Positions 15,568 to 23,225 of a stretch of DNA of 28,247 nt are shown here, piece by piece. Source of the stretch: Bacillota bacterium (GTDB taxonomy: Bacteria; Bacillota; Clostridia; Christensenellales; Aristaeellaceae); assembly GCA_023395615.1 (NCBI GenBank), contig JAEWYP010000064.1, forward strand, positions 1-28,247, in the 5' to 3' direction. The translations under genes were made by a program, and so were the position numbers. Position 1 is the stretch's first letter. Each line of letters starts with the position of its first letter. The notes under the pieces were generated by a model. That model ran no database searches. It was given only the letters and a program-made list of their open reading frames with translations, and was not told the DNA's origin.

Positions 15568-16803
15568 TTGCCGGATAACATTTACGAAGTGGTATCGCAG
15601 GCTGCGCGCTATTGGTTTTTGTTCCTGATGGCGCTGATCGCCTGGCGAAGCTACCGCTGGCTTCGGCGCGATCGCAGGCAACAGAAAAAGCGGCTTCGAC
15701 TACTGCCGGACGCCGGTTTCGTGGGTGAACTGGTGGTGCTGAAAGGAAACGAAGAACTGCAGGCGGGGCAGGCGCTTCCGGTCGGCTTTGAAGGAACGCT
15801 GGGCAGCCTGCGCGGCAACGACATCTGCGTGCCGGTAAAAGGCGTGGCAAAGAAGCACCTCTGGTTTGAGTTTGATGAGGAAGATGGTCTGAGGATTGAA
15901 CCGTTTCGCAGGCAACAGGCAGAGGTTGACGGAACGGCGCCTGCCGGCCGCCATGGACATATCCAGATGACGCACGGCTCCCAGCTTACGGTAGGAGAAG
16001 CGGTTCTGAAGCTGAGGCTGTTTGCCGGATATGAGTATGCGGGCATCCGACATGCGGAGTACCATGAACCGGAACCTCAGCCAACGGTAGCGGTGACGGA
16101 AGCTGCGACTGTGCAGCAACAGGCATCGCCCACCGTAGCGGGCGGAGTAACCTTTACCGCCGAGCAGGTAGCAGTACTGCAGCAGATGCAGTGGGCGGCT
16201 GCCATGCAGGCAGTCCGTGCCGCGCAGCAGGTGCAGCCTGCGCCGCAAACGACCGTGTTAACAACAGAAAAAGGTGAGTTCATCCCGCCGCCCAAAATGG
16301 AGGGACGGGGCGAAATCCTGATTGGCGAAGGCGAGATTCTGGAGGAGCCGGAAGAACCGGCCCAACCGCAGGAATCCCCCTCCGAGTCTCCGCGCGCGTC
16401 GAGGCGAAGCCGCCTCTCCCCGCTTCCGCCGATCGCGGCGGAAGCGGCGCCCGGCGTGTCGCGCCGGGCGGACGCGCGCGGCCCTGCGGAGGCGTTTATC
16501 CCGCAGGAGGAATCGCAGTCGCTGACGGATGCGGATGATTATCTCAATTCCGGCGTAACGTATTACCCGCCTGTGATGGAGGAAGAAACGTCAGACGGCA
16601 TGGAGCATGCTTGGACCGACGACGAATTCCCTGAAGGGGAAACATTCGCGCCGCCCGCGCATGTCCGCTTTGAGCTGGATACAGATGAACCTGCGGATGA
16701 AACCGATCCGCCGCCCCGTGATCTTTACGTGGACCCGGACGAGGCGGAAAAAGCCAAACGCCTGCTTTGGGATAAGTACCTGAAGGGGGGCGGGCGAAAG
16801 TGA
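15568..16803 (+). CDS. Membrane-anchored FHA-domain protein
   Basis: TTG 15568 is taken as start because AAGGAGG (15552-15558) lies 9 nt upstream; the in-frame ATG 15544 precedes that site. The 411-residue product begins with one transmembrane helix (about residues 12-27) and a basic stop-transfer segment. A cytosolic FHA domain follows (about 45-155) with GSLRGNDICVPVKGVAKKHLWFEF. FHA domains bind phosphothreonine. The usual Ser-Arg-x-His is replaced by Ala-Lys-Lys-His, so phosphate binding may be altered. Residues 160-380 are Gln/Pro/Glu-rich and probably disordered. They include a basic stretch (275-305) encoded by a cloverleaf palindrome. A conserved-looking helix ends the protein. The 4-nt overlap with the SEDS gene and the following PBP recall the FHA-RodA-PbpA clusters of Actinobacteria, suggesting a role in regulating wall synthesis. 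Confidence 0.82.
   Translation: MPDNIYEVVSQAARYWFLFLMALIAWRSYRWLRRDRRQQKKRLRLLPDAGFVGELVVLKGNEELQAGQALPVGFEGTLGSLRGNDICVPVKGVAKKHLWFEFDEEDGLRIEPFRRQQAEVDGTAPAGRHGHIQMTHGSQLTVGEAVLKLRLFAGYEYAGIRHAEYHEPEPQPTVAVTEAATVQQQASPTVAGGVTFTAEQVAVLQQMQWAAAMQAVRAAQQVQPAPQTTVLTTEKGEFIPPPKMEGRGEILIGEGEILEEPEEPAQPQESPSESPRASRRSRLSPLPPIAAEAAPGVSRRADARGPAEAFIPQEESQSLTDADDYLNSGVTYYPPVMEEETSDGMEHAWTDDEFPEGETFAPPAHVRFELDTDEPADETDPPPRDLYVDPDEAEKAKRLLWDKYLKGGGRK
16390..16481 (+). repeat. 92-nt cloverleaf palindrome within the FHA gene
   Basis: Four perfect stems tile the segment. The outer stem (11 bp) is 16390-16400 with 16471-16481. Stem A (6 bp, loop AAGC) is 16401-16406 with 16411-16416. Stem B (10 bp, loop GATCGC) is 16421-16430 with 16437-16446. 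Stem C (9 bp, loop TGTCG) is 16448-16456 with 16462-16470. Only TCCC and one G are unpaired between stems. It is translated as a basic Arg/Ala/Pro stretch inside an acidic linker. It has no tRNA invariant features. The form suggests a small palindromic insertion element. Confidence 0.82.
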
Positions 16804-18098
16804 GAGAGCGTCCTGCGCCCAAAGCGCCTTCCCGCCGCCACCCGGACCGCAGGCTGGTTGCGGCGATGATGCTGTTCTTCTTCAGCGCTTTTCTGTTAAT
16901 TGCTCTGAAGGGCGAACTGCGCTGGCAGGGTTTCGCGCTGGCTGTGGCGGTGCCGGTGTTGATTTATATCGCGACGATGTGGCTGCCGCGTTTTTTCCCG
17001 GCGGACAAACTGCTGCTGTCCATCGCCAACTTTTTATGCGGGCTTGGTGTGCTGGTGCTGTATTCCACGGATCTGGACGCGGGCACATCGCGCGGACTGC
17101 AACAGGCGATCAACTACAGCGTCGGTATCGCCGCGATGCTGTTTTGCATCCTGATCGTACGATATGTGCGACGCTGGAAACTGTTTGTACAGATCGTCGC
17201 GCTTGGTTCCGCCGGGTTAATCGCGCTCCCGCTGGTGATCGGCACGGAAGTGAACGGCGCGACCAACTGGATCCGGATCGCCGGGATGAACCTGCAACCC
17301 AGCGAAGTGGTGAAAGTATCGCTGCTTCTGGTGCTCAGCTACTCCATGAGTCGCAGGCGATTTTGGCCGTGGCTCATTTTCGCCGGATTCTGTCTGGCGG
17401 TGCTGATGCTGCAAAAGGATCTGGGCACGGCGCTGATTTATTACATTACAGCGCTTCTGATGTATTTTGCGTCTACCGGCAACCTGCCGATGACCGGGCT
17501 TGGGCTGCTGGGCGGCGCGGGCGCGGCAGTGCTGGGTTATAAGATGTTCAATCATGTGCGGGTGCGTGTGGCTATCTGGCAAAATCCGTGGATGTATTAC
17601 GAAAAAAGCGGCTACCAGATTGCGCAGGTACTGATGGCGATTGCCTCCGGCGGTTTATTCGGCGTGGGGCTCGGGCTGGGCGCTCCTCGCGTGATCCCCG
17701 TATACTTTACCGACTGTATTTTTGCCGTAATCTGCGAGCAGTTTGGCATTATTTTCGGCATTCTGGTGCTGGTAATGTATGTTATCCTCATCCTGCGAGG
17801 TGCGTCCATCGCGCTGAGGGCAAGGCGTGGGTTTATGGGTCTGCTGGCGATGGGTGCGACCGTGATGCTTGGGGTGCAGACTTTCGTGATTATCGGCGGC
17901 GTGCTCAAGCTGATTCCGCTGACCGGCGTAACCATGCCGTTTGTCAGCTACGGCGGTACGTCGATGGTAAGCTGTATGGCAATGATCGGACTGATACAGG
18001 GCGTTGCCAGTGTGAATCAGGATGATATGGAATACGATTATGAGATCAGCCGCAGTTTGCGGGATCAGGATGATCTGCCAAGGGCAGACCGTTTCTGA
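16800..18098 (+). CDS. FtsW/RodA/SpoVE (SEDS) peptidoglycan glycosyltransferase
   Basis: SEDS proteins polymerise lipid II into glycan strands in the cytoplasmic membrane together with a class B penicillin-binding protein. The 432-residue product has about 10 membrane helices. It carries the family signatures GATNWIRIAGMNLQPSEVVK, QKDLGTALIYY with the catalytic Asp at D207, and SGYQIAQVLMAIASGGLFGVGLG. The C-terminal signature is PLTGVTMPFVSYGGTSM. GTG 16800 overlaps the FHA stop (GTGA) and has AAGGGGGG upstream. The adjacent PBP gene is its likely partner. By context it is closer to RodA-PbpA pairs than to the dcw-cluster FtsW, but the exact role (elongation, division or sporulation) cannot be settled from the sequence. 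Confidence 0.93.
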   Translation: MRERPAPKAPSRRHPDRRLVAAMMLFFFSAFLLIALKGELRWQGFALAVAVPVLIYIATMWLPRFFPADKLLLSIANFLCGLGVLVLYSTDLDAGTSRGLQQAINYSVGIAAMLFCILIVRYVRRWKLFVQIVALGSAGLIALPLVIGTEVNGATNWIRIAGMNLQPSEVVKVSLLLVLSYSMSRRRFWPWLIFAGFCLAVLMLQKDLGTALIYYITALLMYFASTGNLPMTGLGLLGGAGAAVLGYKMFNHVRVRVAIWQNPWMYYEKSGYQIAQVLMAIASGGLFGVGLGLGAPRVIPVYFTDCIFAVICEQFGIIFGILVLVMYVILILRGASIALRARRGFMGLLAMGATVMLGVQTFVIIGGVLKLIPLTGVTMPFVSYGGTSMVSCMAMIGLIQGVASVNQDDMEYDYEISRSLRDQDDLPRADRF

Positions 18099-18125
18099 TT
18101 AGCACCGTTAAAGGAGGAAACGCCG

Positions 18126-19553
18126 TTGAAACAGCTGCACACACGCTTTCGGCTGATTACGTTCATCGTGATCGCGCTGCTGTTTATTGCGGGGCTTTAC
18201 GGCGTTTACAGCGTGAATATCTATGGCAGACGGTGGTTTTCCAACAGCAAGAACACCCGCTATCAGGCCGCGAAAAACAATGTGATCGCGGGCGATATTA
18301 TCGACCGAAATGGGATTACGCTTGCGACGACCGATCAGGACGGCGACCGCGTGTACCAGTCCAGCCTTAAGTCGCGCGAAGCCGTGGTACATTTGCTGGG
18401 CGATCGGGACGGCAACGTGGCTAACGGAGTAGACTCCTTCCAGGCTAACTATCTGCTCGGCTTTGAAACCTCGCTGGGGGAGCGTATTACCGACTTGTTT
18501 ACCAGCCAGACCCGCCACGGTGACGACATCACCCTGACGGCTGACAGCAAACTGTGCACTGCGATTGTGGATGCATTTCAATCGGGAACGCGCACCAAGG
18601 GGAAAACCGGCGCGGTAGTGGTGATGAACTATAAAACCGGCGCGGTGCTGGCGCTGGTGAGCCTGCCGGTGTTTGATCCGCAAAACATTACCGACAGCGT
18701 AAAGAGCGATGCACAGCACCCGTTCTGGAACCGTGCGCTGCAAAGCACGCTTGCTCCGGGTTCCACGTTTAAAATTATCACAGCGGCCTCGGCGCTGGAA
18801 AACCTGAGCGGTATTACGGATTATACCTTTGTGTGCACGGGCGCTACCAAGGTGATGGATCAGTATATCCACGACTACAATATGGCGCAGCATGGGAAAA
18901 TATCGCTGGAGAAGGCGTTCACCGTCAGCTGTAACAACACCTTTGCCCAGTGCGCCCTGATGCTGGGGGACGATAAGCTGCGCAAAACGGCGGAGGATTT
19001 CGGCTTTAACGACAATTTCCTCTTCCGGGATATTGTGGTGGAAAACAGCGTATATCCCACCACCAACCGCAACCTTGTGCAGATCGCATGGAGCGGCGCG
19101 GGGCAAAGCCAGATAGGCGCGACCCCGCTGCATATGTGCATGGTCGCGTCCGCTATCGCCAACGACGGTGTGATGATGGAACCGCGCCTGCTTACCCAGG
19201 TAAAGAGTCCGGCGGGGTTGGTGCGGCTGCGTTTCTCCAGCAAGGAGTATCGCCGCGCGGTGCCGGAAGCCATCGCGAAAACTCTTCAGGGTTATATGCT
19301 CAAAGTGGTTTCGTCCGGCACAGGATCGGGCGCGCGGGTACAGGGACTCACCATTGCCGGTAAAACCGGCAGCGCAGAAGCCTCCATCAACGGGAAGGAT
19401 GTGACCAACGCCTGGTTTGTGGGTTATATCAACGACGACGCGCTTCCGTATGCCTGCTGCGTACTGGTGGAGGAAGGCGACAGCGGCGGCAGCGTAGCCG
19501 CGCCGATTGCCGCCACGATTTTCGAGTATATCAGGGATCATTACGGGAACTGA
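18126..19553 (+). CDS. Class B penicillin-binding protein (PbpA/PBP2-like transpeptidase)
   Basis: This D,D-transpeptidase cross-links peptidoglycan outside the membrane. The 475-residue protein has an N-terminal signal-anchor helix (about 9-28) and a short dimerisation region with RGR-like residues AGDIIDRNG. The transpeptidase domain has S213-T-F-K216 as nucleophile motif, S268-C-N270 and K413-T-G415. It is shorter than classical PBP2 (about 600 residues) and similar in size to actinobacterial PbpA. TTG 18126 is preceded by AAAGGAGG at 8 nt. It lies 27 nt after the SEDS gene, forming an FHA-SEDS-PBP module. All catalytic motifs are intact. Confidence 0.94.
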   Translation: MKQLHTRFRLITFIVIALLFIAGLYGVYSVNIYGRRWFSNSKNTRYQAAKNNVIAGDIIDRNGITLATTDQDGDRVYQSSLKSREAVVHLLGDRDGNVANGVDSFQANYLLGFETSLGERITDLFTSQTRHGDDITLTADSKLCTAIVDAFQSGTRTKGKTGAVVVMNYKTGAVLALVSLPVFDPQNITDSVKSDAQHPFWNRALQSTLAPGSTFKIITAASALENLSGITDYTFVCTGATKVMDQYIHDYNMAQHGKISLEKAFTVSCNNTFAQCALMLGDDKLRKTAEDFGFNDNFLFRDIVVENSVYPTTNRNLVQIAWSGAGQSQIGATPLHMCMVASAIANDGVMMEPRLLTQVKSPAGLVRLRFSSKEYRRAVPEAIAKTLQGYMLKVVSSGTGSGARVQGLTIAGKTGSAEASINGKDVTNAWFVGYINDDALPYACCVLVEEGDSGGSVAAPIAATIFEYIRDHYGN

Positions 19554-19646
19554 TTTCCAGCTGCCAGACAGGGAGAAAAGCTTGCCTGCGCGGAGTGTGC
19601 GCGGATTACGGCGGAGATGTTGGGAAACGGTTGGGAGGGGTGCGAC

Positions 19647-20363
19647 ATGCCGTGGCTCCTCGTGGGGTATGCGTCGATCTGGCTGATCTGGATACCCTTA
19701 CGCGACCGGGAGAAACGCAGGGGTAAGCGAGCGCTGGCCACCGTTATAAAAGTGATTCCTACGCTGATGGCAGCATTGACGGCGTTATATGCCTGCCTGA
19801 TGTGGCCAGCGGATACTGCAGCCTGGCTGATGTGCGCCGGGATTGGTCTGGGAGCTTTGGCGGACGCGGTGTTGGAGTATCGTTTCAAGCTGGGCGGTTT
19901 TCTTTTCTTTTCAGCGCATTGCCTTTATATTGCAGCCTTCCTGCGCCTGTACCCGCCTGGTGGAGCTACTGTGATCGCTTTGCTGGCGGCAATTGGGCTG
20001 GCATTCCTTTTTATGGGTCGATATGGCGCCCGCATCATGGGAGCGGCCCTGCGGGTTGGCGGTTCAATTTACGCTCTCACGCTGTGTGCGCTGTTGGCTG
20101 TCGCGCTTCCCGCACCGTTTTTACAGGGTGGGTTACGCGAAACGCTTGGCGCTGTGGGCGCGGGGCTATTTGTTCTGTCGGATGCACTGCTGTGCCGCAA
20201 CAGCGTCGTTCATCGGATGGCGCGTGCCCGTGAAGCGGAAAACAGAACGAAAAATCCACAGGCTGAACGCAGGCGGGTCGTGGTGGAACGGATAACTCTG
20301 GGGTGCTACTACACGGCACAGGCAACGTTGGCACTCAGCGTCATCGTCGCCCATGCTGTTTGA
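19647..20363 (+). CDS. YhhN/TMEM86-family membrane protein (lysoplasmalogenase-like)
   Basis: This 238-residue protein has about eight membrane helices. It shows the YhhN pattern: an acidic pair in GLGALADAVLE, then FLFFSAHCLYIAAF with the conserved His, and AGLFVLSDALL with the Asp near the C-terminal third. GCYYTAQATLAL closes the fold. Characterised members hydrolyse the vinyl-ether bond of lysoplasmalogens. Plasmalogens are made by many anaerobic clostridia, so the function is plausible but not shown here. ATG 19647 is chosen because GGGAGGGG is 6 nt upstream; the in-frame ATG at 19617 would add 10 residues. The C-terminal part has a charged loop (AREAENRTKNPQAERRR). It lies 93 nt after the PBP gene with no terminator between, and the next gene follows within 20 nt. 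Confidence 0.8.
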   Translation: MPWLLVGYASIWLIWIPLRDREKRRGKRALATVIKVIPTLMAALTALYACLMWPADTAAWLMCAGIGLGALADAVLEYRFKLGGFLFFSAHCLYIAAFLRLYPPGGATVIALLAAIGLAFLFMGRYGARIMGAALRVGGSIYALTLCALLAVALPAPFLQGGLRETLGAVGAGLFVLSDALLCRNSVVHRMARAREAENRTKNPQAERRRVVVERITLGCYYTAQATLALSVIVAHAV

Positions 20364-20380
20364 TCTTGGGGGAGAAACGG

Positions 20381-21325
20381 TTGCTGAACGATTTGCTTTT
20401 CTCGGTGAATACGGTTTTCCCGTTGCTGTTGATCATGCTGGCGGGGATGGTTGCCCGTCGCTTGAACGTAATGAACGCGGAAGGCGTGAAACAGGCCAAT
20501 CGGGCGGTATTTTTCGTTTTTCTGCCACTGTTGCTGGGGCTGAATATGATGGACGCGCCGCACGACGTGGCTCCGGACTTATTAACGCTCGGATTTGCGA
20601 TGGCGGCGGTAACGCTTACCTTCGCCGCGCTGTTTGCGCTGGCGCCGCACCTGTGTGGCAATCCTCAAACCCGCGGCGTATTCATACAGGGCGTAGCACG
20701 CAGTAATTACGCGATTTACGGAATCCCGCTGGTGCTGATGATGTATCCGGATCAGGATACGTCCGTGGCGGCGCTGATGGTGGTAGCGGTGGTGCCGTTG
20801 TTTAACCTGATGTCCACCATCGCGTTGCTGGTATACAGCGGAAAAAACGTAAAACCGTGGGGCATCGTCAAGGGTGTGCTGCTAAACCCGTTAATCATCG
20901 GTACGTTGACCGGCTTTGCCCTGTGGCTGTTTCGGTGGCGGATACCAGATATCTTGTATACGCCGCTTTCCAGTCTGGGGAGCATCGCGACGCCGCTGGC
21001 GCTGTTTTTACTGGGCGCGTCGCTGGATTACAGCAAGGTGCGTTCTAACGCGCGTTTGCTTACGCTGGGGGTGCTGGGGCGGCTGGTGCTGGTGCCCATG
21101 GTTTTTCTTTCGCTGGCGGCGCTTATCGGTATCCGGGGCGTCAGCCTCGCGACGCTGATCGCGGTATTCGCCACGCCGACCGCGGTAAGCAGTTATCCGA
21201 TGTCACAGCAGCTGGGCGGGGATGAGGATTACGCCGCCGCGCAGGTGGTACTGACAACGGCGCTTTCTGCAGGAACGGTTTTCTTATGGGTTTTTCTGTT
21301 TAAATCTTTGGGATTTGTTGGCTGA
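20381..21325 (+). CDS. AEC (auxin efflux carrier) family transporter
   Basis: This 314-residue integral membrane protein has about ten helices in two inverted five-helix halves. AEC-type features are an N-terminal FPLLLIMLAGMVARR helix and the ARSNYAIYGIPLVLMMY segment, a crossover helix with polar Asn/Tyr. The central PLFNLMSTIALLVY and the C-terminal FATPTAVSSYPMSQQLGGDEDYAAAQVVLTT, split around the Pro-Thr-Ala-Val crossover, are further features. Bacterial members move malate and other organic anions, but substrate prediction is not possible. TTG 20381 is selected because GGGGGAG precedes it by 6 nt. The longer frame opens inside the YhhN gene. It is probably co-transcribed with the YhhN gene (17-nt gap). 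No terminator is evident before the T-box promoter. Confidence 0.88.
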   Translation: MLNDLLFSVNTVFPLLLIMLAGMVARRLNVMNAEGVKQANRAVFFVFLPLLLGLNMMDAPHDVAPDLLTLGFAMAAVTLTFAALFALAPHLCGNPQTRGVFIQGVARSNYAIYGIPLVLMMYPDQDTSVAALMVVAVVPLFNLMSTIALLVYSGKNVKPWGIVKGVLLNPLIIGTLTGFALWLFRWRIPDILYTPLSSLGSIATPLALFLLGASLDYSKVRSNARLLTLGVLGRLVLVPMVFLSLAALIGIRGVSLATLIAVFATPTAVSSYPMSQQLGGDEDYAAAQVVLTTALSAGTVFLWVFLFKSLGFVG

Positions 21326-21332
21326 TCTGCCT

Positions 21333-21361
21333 TTGACAATGCCGCTCGCTTGTGCTATGAT
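21333..21361 (+). promoter_or_regulatory. SigmaA promoter of the proS T-box transcript
   Basis: TTGACA (21333-21338), a 17-bp spacer and TATGAT (21356-21361) place the transcript start near 21368, just ahead of the T-box leader. Confidence 0.88.
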
Positions 21362-21367
21362 ATCGTC

Positions 21368-21638
21368 AACCTCCCCGGAAGGGGAGCCAAACGGGTGAAT
21401 CCCGCTCCGGACCGCCGGAAAGAGAGCCGTCCCCACAGGCTGAAAGGGCGGTCACGCGGCATGGACGGTTTCCCGCACCCGACCCCATCGGCCAATCCCC
21501 GACGGCAGGCCCCCGTTATCCGGCCATGAAAGTGAAAGCACCGAAATGTGCTTTAAGTCGGGTGGTACCGCGAAGGCTCCCTTCGTCCCAACAGCGGCAG
21601 TTTGCCGTGTGTGGGAGCGATCGGGACCTTATTTTATT
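21368..21638 (+). ncRNA. T-box riboswitch leader, tRNA-Pro responsive
   Basis: The leader contains the T-box core GGTGGTACCGCG (21561-21572), with TGGT able to pair to the ACCA end of a tRNA with discriminator A, as expected for tRNA-Pro. A perfect 7-bp stem III (AAAGCAC 21535-21541, GTGCTTT 21548-21554) precedes it. A Stem I-like arm contains AGAGAGCC and GGCTGAAAG, flanked by pairing GACCGCC/GGCGGTC. After the T-box, GTCCC (21585-21589) can pair with GGGAC (21623-21627) ahead of a U-rich tract, giving the terminator. The alternative pairing GCTCCC/GGGAGC (21576-21581/21613-21618) crosses it. I could not place the proline specifier codon with certainty; CCC triplets occur in 21470-21485. Confidence 0.88.
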
Positions 21639-21657
21639 CGCGGAAGGAGAACCCTCT

Positions 21658-23100
21658 ATGGCCAAACAGGAAGAAAAGAAATTTGTGGAACACATTACCC
21701 CCCGCAGTGAGGATTTCCCGCAGTGGTACACCGATGTGATCCTGCAAAGCGAACTGGTGGATTATGCGCCTGTGCGCGGCTGTATGGTCATTCGGCCTTA
21801 CGGTTATGCTATCTGGGAGCGCATCCAGCAGGAGATGGACAAACGCTTTAAGGCGACGGGCCACGAGAACGTATACATGCCCATGCTGATTCCCGAAAGC
21901 CTGCTGCTTAAAGAAGCCGAGCATGTGGAAGGCTTCGCGCCGGAAGTGGCATGGGTAACCCAGGGTGGGAACGAAACCCTGCCGGAACGCCTGGCCATCC
22001 GCCCCACAAGCGAGACGATCTTCTGCTCCATGTACTCTAAATGGGTCAGCAGCTATCGGGATTTGCCCATGAAATACAACCAGTGGTGCTCGGTGATGCG
22101 GTGGGAGAAAAGCACCCGGCCCTTCCTGCGCACCAGCGAGTTCCTGTGGCAGGAAGGCCATACCATCCACGAAACCGATGCGGAAGCCCAGCAGGAAACC
22201 ATGCAGATGCTGGACGTATACCGTGAGGTAGCGGAAACCGAGATGGCGCTGCCGGTGCTGTGCGGCCGCAAGAGCGACAAGGAAAAGTTCGCGGGCGCGC
22301 AGGCCACCTACAGCATGGAAGCCATGATGCAGGACGGTAAAGCCCTGCAGGCGGGCACCAGCCACAACTTCGGCACCAACTTCGCCAAGGCGTTTGATAT
22401 CCAGTATTTAAGCCGCGAAGGCAAACTGGAATATGTGTACGAAACCAGCTGGGGCGTCAGTACCCGGTTAATCGGAGCGATCATCATGACCCACGGCGAC
22501 GAGCGCGGCCTGCGCCTGCCCCCCCGCATCGCACCCATCCAGGTTGTGATCGTGCCTGTGGCGTCGCATAAGGGCGGTGTGCTGGAAAAATGCGGCGAGC
22601 TGTTCGATCAGCTGAAAGCCGCCGGATACCGCGTAAAGATGGACGACCGGGACACCGTATCCCCTGGCTACAAGTTTAACGACTGGGAGCTGAAGGGCGT
22701 GCCCGTACGGCTGGAGGTCGGCCCCCGCGACATCGAAAACGGCGTGGCGACGGTGTTCCGCCGCGACACGTGCGAAAAATCCACGATGGCGCTTGCCACG
22801 CTGGCGGAGGATTTGCACGGGTTGATGGACGACATTCAACAGGGTTTGTACGATCAGGCCAAGGCCTACCGCGACGCGCATATCACTACCGTGCATACCA
22901 TGGAGGAACTGGGCAAGGCGGTAGAGAACGGTTTTGCCAGGGCGATGTGGTGCGGTGATCGCGCCTGCGAGGATGCGATCAAGGAGCAGTTTAATGCTTC
23001 CAGCCGCAATATGCCTTTTGACCAGACGCCCGTCGGCGACCATTGCGTATGCTGCGGCAAACCCGCGAAGAAGCTGATTTACTTCGCAAAAGCTTATTAA
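21658..23100 (+). CDS. proS: Prolyl-tRNA synthetase (eukaryote/archaeal-like type)
   Basis: ProRS charges tRNA-Pro in the cytosol. The 480-residue product is the shorter, eukaryote/archaeal-like type without the large editing insertion of the E. coli enzyme. Class II motifs are visible: VMRWEKSTRPFLRTSEFLWQ (motif 2, about residues 145-165) and RLIGAIIMTHGDERGLRLPP (motif 3, about 273-292). The anticodon-binding domain begins QVVIVPV. A C-terminal zinc-type domain has WCGDRAC and CVCCGKP and ends in the family-typical KLIYFAKAY. ATG 21658 follows GGAAGGAGA; the frame is open upstream into the T-box leader, which should not be annotated as coding. Expression is controlled by the proline T-box. 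Confidence 0.97.
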   Translation: MAKQEEKKFVEHITPRSEDFPQWYTDVILQSELVDYAPVRGCMVIRPYGYAIWERIQQEMDKRFKATGHENVYMPMLIPESLLLKEAEHVEGFAPEVAWVTQGGNETLPERLAIRPTSETIFCSMYSKWVSSYRDLPMKYNQWCSVMRWEKSTRPFLRTSEFLWQEGHTIHETDAEAQQETMQMLDVYREVAETEMALPVLCGRKSDKEKFAGAQATYSMEAMMQDGKALQAGTSHNFGTNFAKAFDIQYLSREGKLEYVYETSWGVSTRLIGAIIMTHGDERGLRLPPRIAPIQVVIVPVASHKGGVLEKCGELFDQLKAAGYRVKMDDRDTVSPGYKFNDWELKGVPVRLEVGPRDIENGVATVFRRDTCEKSTMALATLAEDLHGLMDDIQQGLYDQAKAYRDAHITTVHTMEELGKAVENGFARAMWCGDRACEDAIKEQFNASSRNMPFDQTPVGDHCVCCGKPAKKLIYFAKAY

Positions 23101-23113
23101 GAATCTTCTATAT

Positions 23114-23143
23114 GTCAAACGCGCGGGAAACCGCGCGTTTGAC
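23114..23143 (+). terminator. Perfect GAAA-loop hairpin after proS
   Basis: GTCAAACGCGCGG (23114-23126), GAAA loop (23127-23130) and CCGCGCGTTTGAC (23131-23143) give a perfect 13-bp stem starting 14 nt after the proS stop. No U-run follows (AATTCACC), so it is either a non-canonical terminator or a 3'-end-stabilising hairpin that lets transcription continue into the next genes. Confidence 0.6.
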
Positions 23144-23225
23144 AATTCACCAAGCGTTGGCACTCCCCGACGATACCAGTGGAACAGCATCGCAGAAACC
23201 CATGAATAAGGAGGGTCAAGCCCTG

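Noticed and set aside
16390..16481. A tRNA or tmRNA gene at the cloverleaf
   Set aside because: There is no GTTCRA T-loop, no D-loop Gly-Gly, no CCA-adjacent acceptor geometry, and stem lengths 11/6/10/9 do not fit a tRNA.
21526..21657. An N-terminal extension of ProRS from ATG 21526
   Set aside because: This stretch is the T-box antiterminator/terminator region. ATG 21658 has its own ribosome binding site and matches the family start.
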